Assembly (NCBI GenBank): GCA_965120355.1
Contig: CBCPMX010000140.1
Coordinates: 1 to 7,666 of the forward strand
Reading direction: 5' to 3'
DNA: 7,666 nucleotides
From: CBCPMX01 sp965120355
GTDB taxonomy: Bacteria; Bacillota; Clostridia; Oscillospirales; Oscillospiraceae
Shown here: one piece after another, positions 6,657 to 7,666 of the stretch
Layout of the letters: each line of letters opens with the position of its first letter
How positions within the stretch are numbered: position 1 is the stretch's first letter
Notes under the pieces: model-generated
Databases searched by the model: none
What the model saw: only the letters and a program-made list of their open reading frames with translations
Told to the model about the DNA's origin: nothing
Program-made: the position numbers and the translations under genes

Positions 6657-6785
6657 CTTTTTGGCGACTCAGCCGGTTTCAGAATTACGGTAAACACGAT
6701 TTTCAATAATTTTACAAAGCCGGGCGGTGTGCCAGATCCCGCAAAACGCTGCGTACCCCATATTGGCGAGATGGCCGTCGACCGA

Positions 6786-6810
6786 AAAAGCCGCCCGCCG
6801 GGCGGCTTTT
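6786..6810. terminator. GC-rich intrinsic terminator-like hairpin, both directions
   Basis: The arms 6786-6796 (AAAAGCCGCCC) and 6800-6810 (GGGCGGCTTTT) pair over 11 bases with a 3-base loop. The plus strand ends in TTTT. The minus strand ends in TTTTT, since 6785-6789 are all A. No gene lies close on either side, so its target transcript is unclear; on the minus strand it could back up the terminator at 6905-6938. Confidence 0.65.
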
Positions 6811-6904
6811 CAACTGTGAGCCCAGTGCAATGAGATGCGGGGAGAAAGGAGACAAGGGAACGCGCATCTGGCGCTTTTTTGCCATAAGTGGTAGCTTGCT
6901 GCGT

Positions 6905-6938
6905 AAAAAGATGGCCCCCGCCTGCGCAGAGACCATCT
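6905..6938 (-). terminator. Intrinsic terminator downstream of the MATE remnant
   Basis: On the minus strand AGATGGTCTCTGC (6938-6926) pairs with GCGGGGGCCATCT (6921-6909) over 13 bases, three of them G-T wobbles, with a GCAG loop, followed by TTTT. The T-run is only on the minus strand, so it should stop transcripts coming from the MATE side, whose stop codon is about 170 bases upstream. Confidence 0.6.
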
Positions 6939-7105
6939 CTATAAAAGATTCTTTTTGTTTTTCATGGCCTGCTGGACAGGGGCACATCAGGATGCCGGCC
7001 GGGGAACCGCGCTGTACTCTTGACGGGGAGCAGTTCATTCCTTGCTGGCGCTCCATGATTGCCTGCCGGCAGAGGCGGGCTGCCAACGACGGCACGAAGC
7101 GGCAT

Positions 7106-7498
7106 TCATGGATTATTGACTGGCTCAGCTGGCTTTGCTGTTTTATAGAGAATCAGACATGCAAAGGTGGCAATAATTTCGGTCACCATAAAAGTGAGCC
7201 ACACGAAATTTAATCCTGCATAATGGAAAAGCCATGCCAACGGAACCAATAAGACGATTTGGCGAAGAATTGTAATAAAAATACTTGCCTTTCCACAATC
7301 AATTCCCTGAAAATAGACAGTGAACATCATGACGAAACCCGCTGGAATAAAACTTCCCGATATAATGCGCAAAGCAGAACATCCGATTCGTATAATTGAA
7401 TCGCTATTTGAGAATATGGATACTAACTGTTTTGGCAGTATCATAAAAATCACAACAGCCGCAAACATAATACTGCAAGAAAAAATCGTTGCATATTT
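7106..7498 (-). pseudogene. MATE-family multidrug/Na+ antiporter, C-terminal fragment cut by an insertion sequence
   Basis: The minus-strand frame from 7498 to the TGA at 7108-7106 encodes 130 residues: KYATIFSCSIM, then hydrophobic segments around VIFMILPKQLVSIFS, LRIISGSFIPAGFVMMF, the motif FQGIDCGKASIFITILRQIV, LVPLAWLF and WLTFMVTEIIATFACLILYK. This order is typical of the last three or so membrane helices of a MATE exporter (whole protein about 450 residues). The frame stays open and family-like up to the lysine at 7498-7496, directly at the insertion-sequence end, then meets TGA at 7513-7511 inside the element. The first methionine of the fragment (7468) has no ribosome site. The N-terminal part should lie beyond the far end of the element, outside this window. 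Not expected to be functional. Confidence 0.85.
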
Positions 7499-7525
7499 TA
7501 GGTGGTGTCGTCACTAAAAGTATGA

Positions 7526-7552
7526 TATAATAGTTCTCGAAGTAGAGGAGGG
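7526..7552 (+). promoter_or_regulatory. Transposase -10 box and ribosome-binding site
   Basis: TATAAT (7526-7531) is a perfect -10; no clear -35 is seen 16-18 bases upstream, where it would fall in the terminal repeat. AGAGGAGGG (7544-7552) is a strong ribosome site 6 bases before the ATG at 7559 and fixes the transposase start. Confidence 0.6.
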
Positions 7553-7558
7553 CAAAAA

Positions 7559-7666
7559 ATGGCGAGAGAACAGGAACGACACGAGAGAAGCGATGGGGCG
7601 TGGGAGAAAATCCGGCCGTACACGATTGGAGAAAAGGGGACACGAGGAGGGAATGCCCGTGATACC
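7559..7666 (+). CDS. IS5-family transposase, N-terminal part (runs off the window)
   Basis: Thirty-six codons are visible. Residues SDGAWEKIRPYTIGEKG (11-27), then the R..G.ARDT end, follow the N-terminal pattern of IS5-family transposases (L/S-T/D-x-x-W-x-x-I-x-P-...-G-K-x-G-x-x-G-R-x-x-x-D), which continues in full proteins to a LNAVLWVLRTGAPWRDLP-like block. That block and the DDE catalytic residues lie outside the window. In many members of this group the first frame ends early and the full enzyme is made by frameshifting; this cannot be judged here. The gene reads away from the MATE remnant it interrupts. Confidence 0.75.
   Translation, partial: MAREQERHERSDGAWEKIRPYTIGEKGTRGGNARDT

Larger units (their letters stand above)
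6330..7105. other. Gene-poor interval with hairpins and DnaA-box-like sites
   Basis: No convincing gene is present in either strand across about 775 bases. The open frames here (for example 6446-6709 plus, 6712-7095 minus, 6830-7213 plus) lack good ribosome sites, have unusual composition (many Trp, Cys, Arg) and match no family I recognise. Base composition changes sharply: AT-rich to about 6720, then GC-rich. The visible content is a GAAA-loop hairpin, three DnaA-box-like 9-mers, a short TGCAA-GCG-TTGCA dyad (6610-6622) and two terminator-like hairpins. It may be a decayed region, a replication-protein binding locus, or carry an RNA I cannot identify. Confidence 0.5.
7501..7666 (+). mobile_element. 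Left end of an IS5-family insertion sequence (incomplete at window edge)
   Basis: The MATE reading frame ends at about 7498. The following GGTGGTGTCGTCACTAAAAG (7501-7520) looks like an IS5-family terminal inverted repeat next to TA/TTA, a common target for this family. The transposase start follows within 60 bases. The exact first base could be 7499-7501. The right end and the target duplication are outside the window, so the subgroup (IS427-like is my guess) is not established. Confidence 0.75.

Noticed and set aside
6347..6695. Imperfect repeat CAGAAATTTCCGTAAAC (6347-6363) and CAGAATTACGGTAAAC (6680-6695) as possible attachment sites
   Set aside because: Several mismatches and an indel over 17 bases, and no integrase nearby; too weak to support an att-site claim.
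6712..7095. 127-residue minus-strand open frame
   Set aside because: It runs through two terminator-like hairpins, has no ribosome site and is of odd composition.
6830..7213. 127-residue plus-strand open frame overlapping the MATE remnant
   Set aside because: Its last third is antisense to clear MATE sequence, no good ribosome site precedes it and no domain is recognisable. The middle part (PAGEPRCTLDGEQFIPCW) looks somewhat protein-like, but I could not tie it to a family.
1..7666. CRISPR arrays, tRNA or rRNA genes
   Set aside because: No regularly spaced direct repeats and no tRNA- or rRNA-like segments were seen on reading both strands.

Overview
The window looks like chromosomal DNA of an anaerobic gut-type Clostridia (Bacillota), possibly Oscillospiraceae or Lachnospiraceae. 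The reasons are strong AGGAGG-type ribosome sites, TATAAT -10 boxes, a VanY-like peptidase, a LipO-type lipoprotein beside an AraC regulator, and a BaiCD/FadH-type flavoenzyme. The taxonomic call is inference from gene content; no rRNA or tRNA is present.

Left end (1-1075): the first ~90 bases carry, on the minus strand, the H-loop end of an oligopeptide-type ABC transporter ATPase. It has lost its upstream coding sequence and abuts the promoter of a complete plus-strand D,D-carboxypeptidase of the M15/VanY type (170-943). A hairpin at 975-1011 sits between this gene and the convergent AraC-family gene.

Centre (1076-6329): a divergent regulator/effector locus. The AraC-family regulator (1076-2323, minus) faces a lipoprotein solute-binding protein (2492-4264, plus). 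This is followed after 63 bases by a 642-residue OYE-type flavin/FeS/FAD ene-reductase (4328-6256, plus), which is closed by a strong terminator. The 168-base divergent region holds four copies of the palindrome TTGCAA in two pairs (20 and 19 bases apart) flanking a central dyad; the copies overlap the likely promoters in both directions. No ABC permease or ATPase accompanies the binding protein here. The simplest reading is a ligand-responsive cassette: the lipoprotein captures a compound, the cytoplasmic enzyme reduces it or a derivative, and the AraC protein controls both itself and the pair.

Right end (6330-7666): about 775 bases with no convincing gene but with several hairpins and three DnaA-box-like 9-mers. 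Then comes the C-terminal third of a MATE efflux protein (minus), cut exactly where the left end of an IS5-family insertion sequence begins (about 7499-7501). The first 36 codons of its transposase run off the window. Both outer ends therefore show decay and mobile-element activity, whereas the AraC / binding-protein / reductase block is intact.
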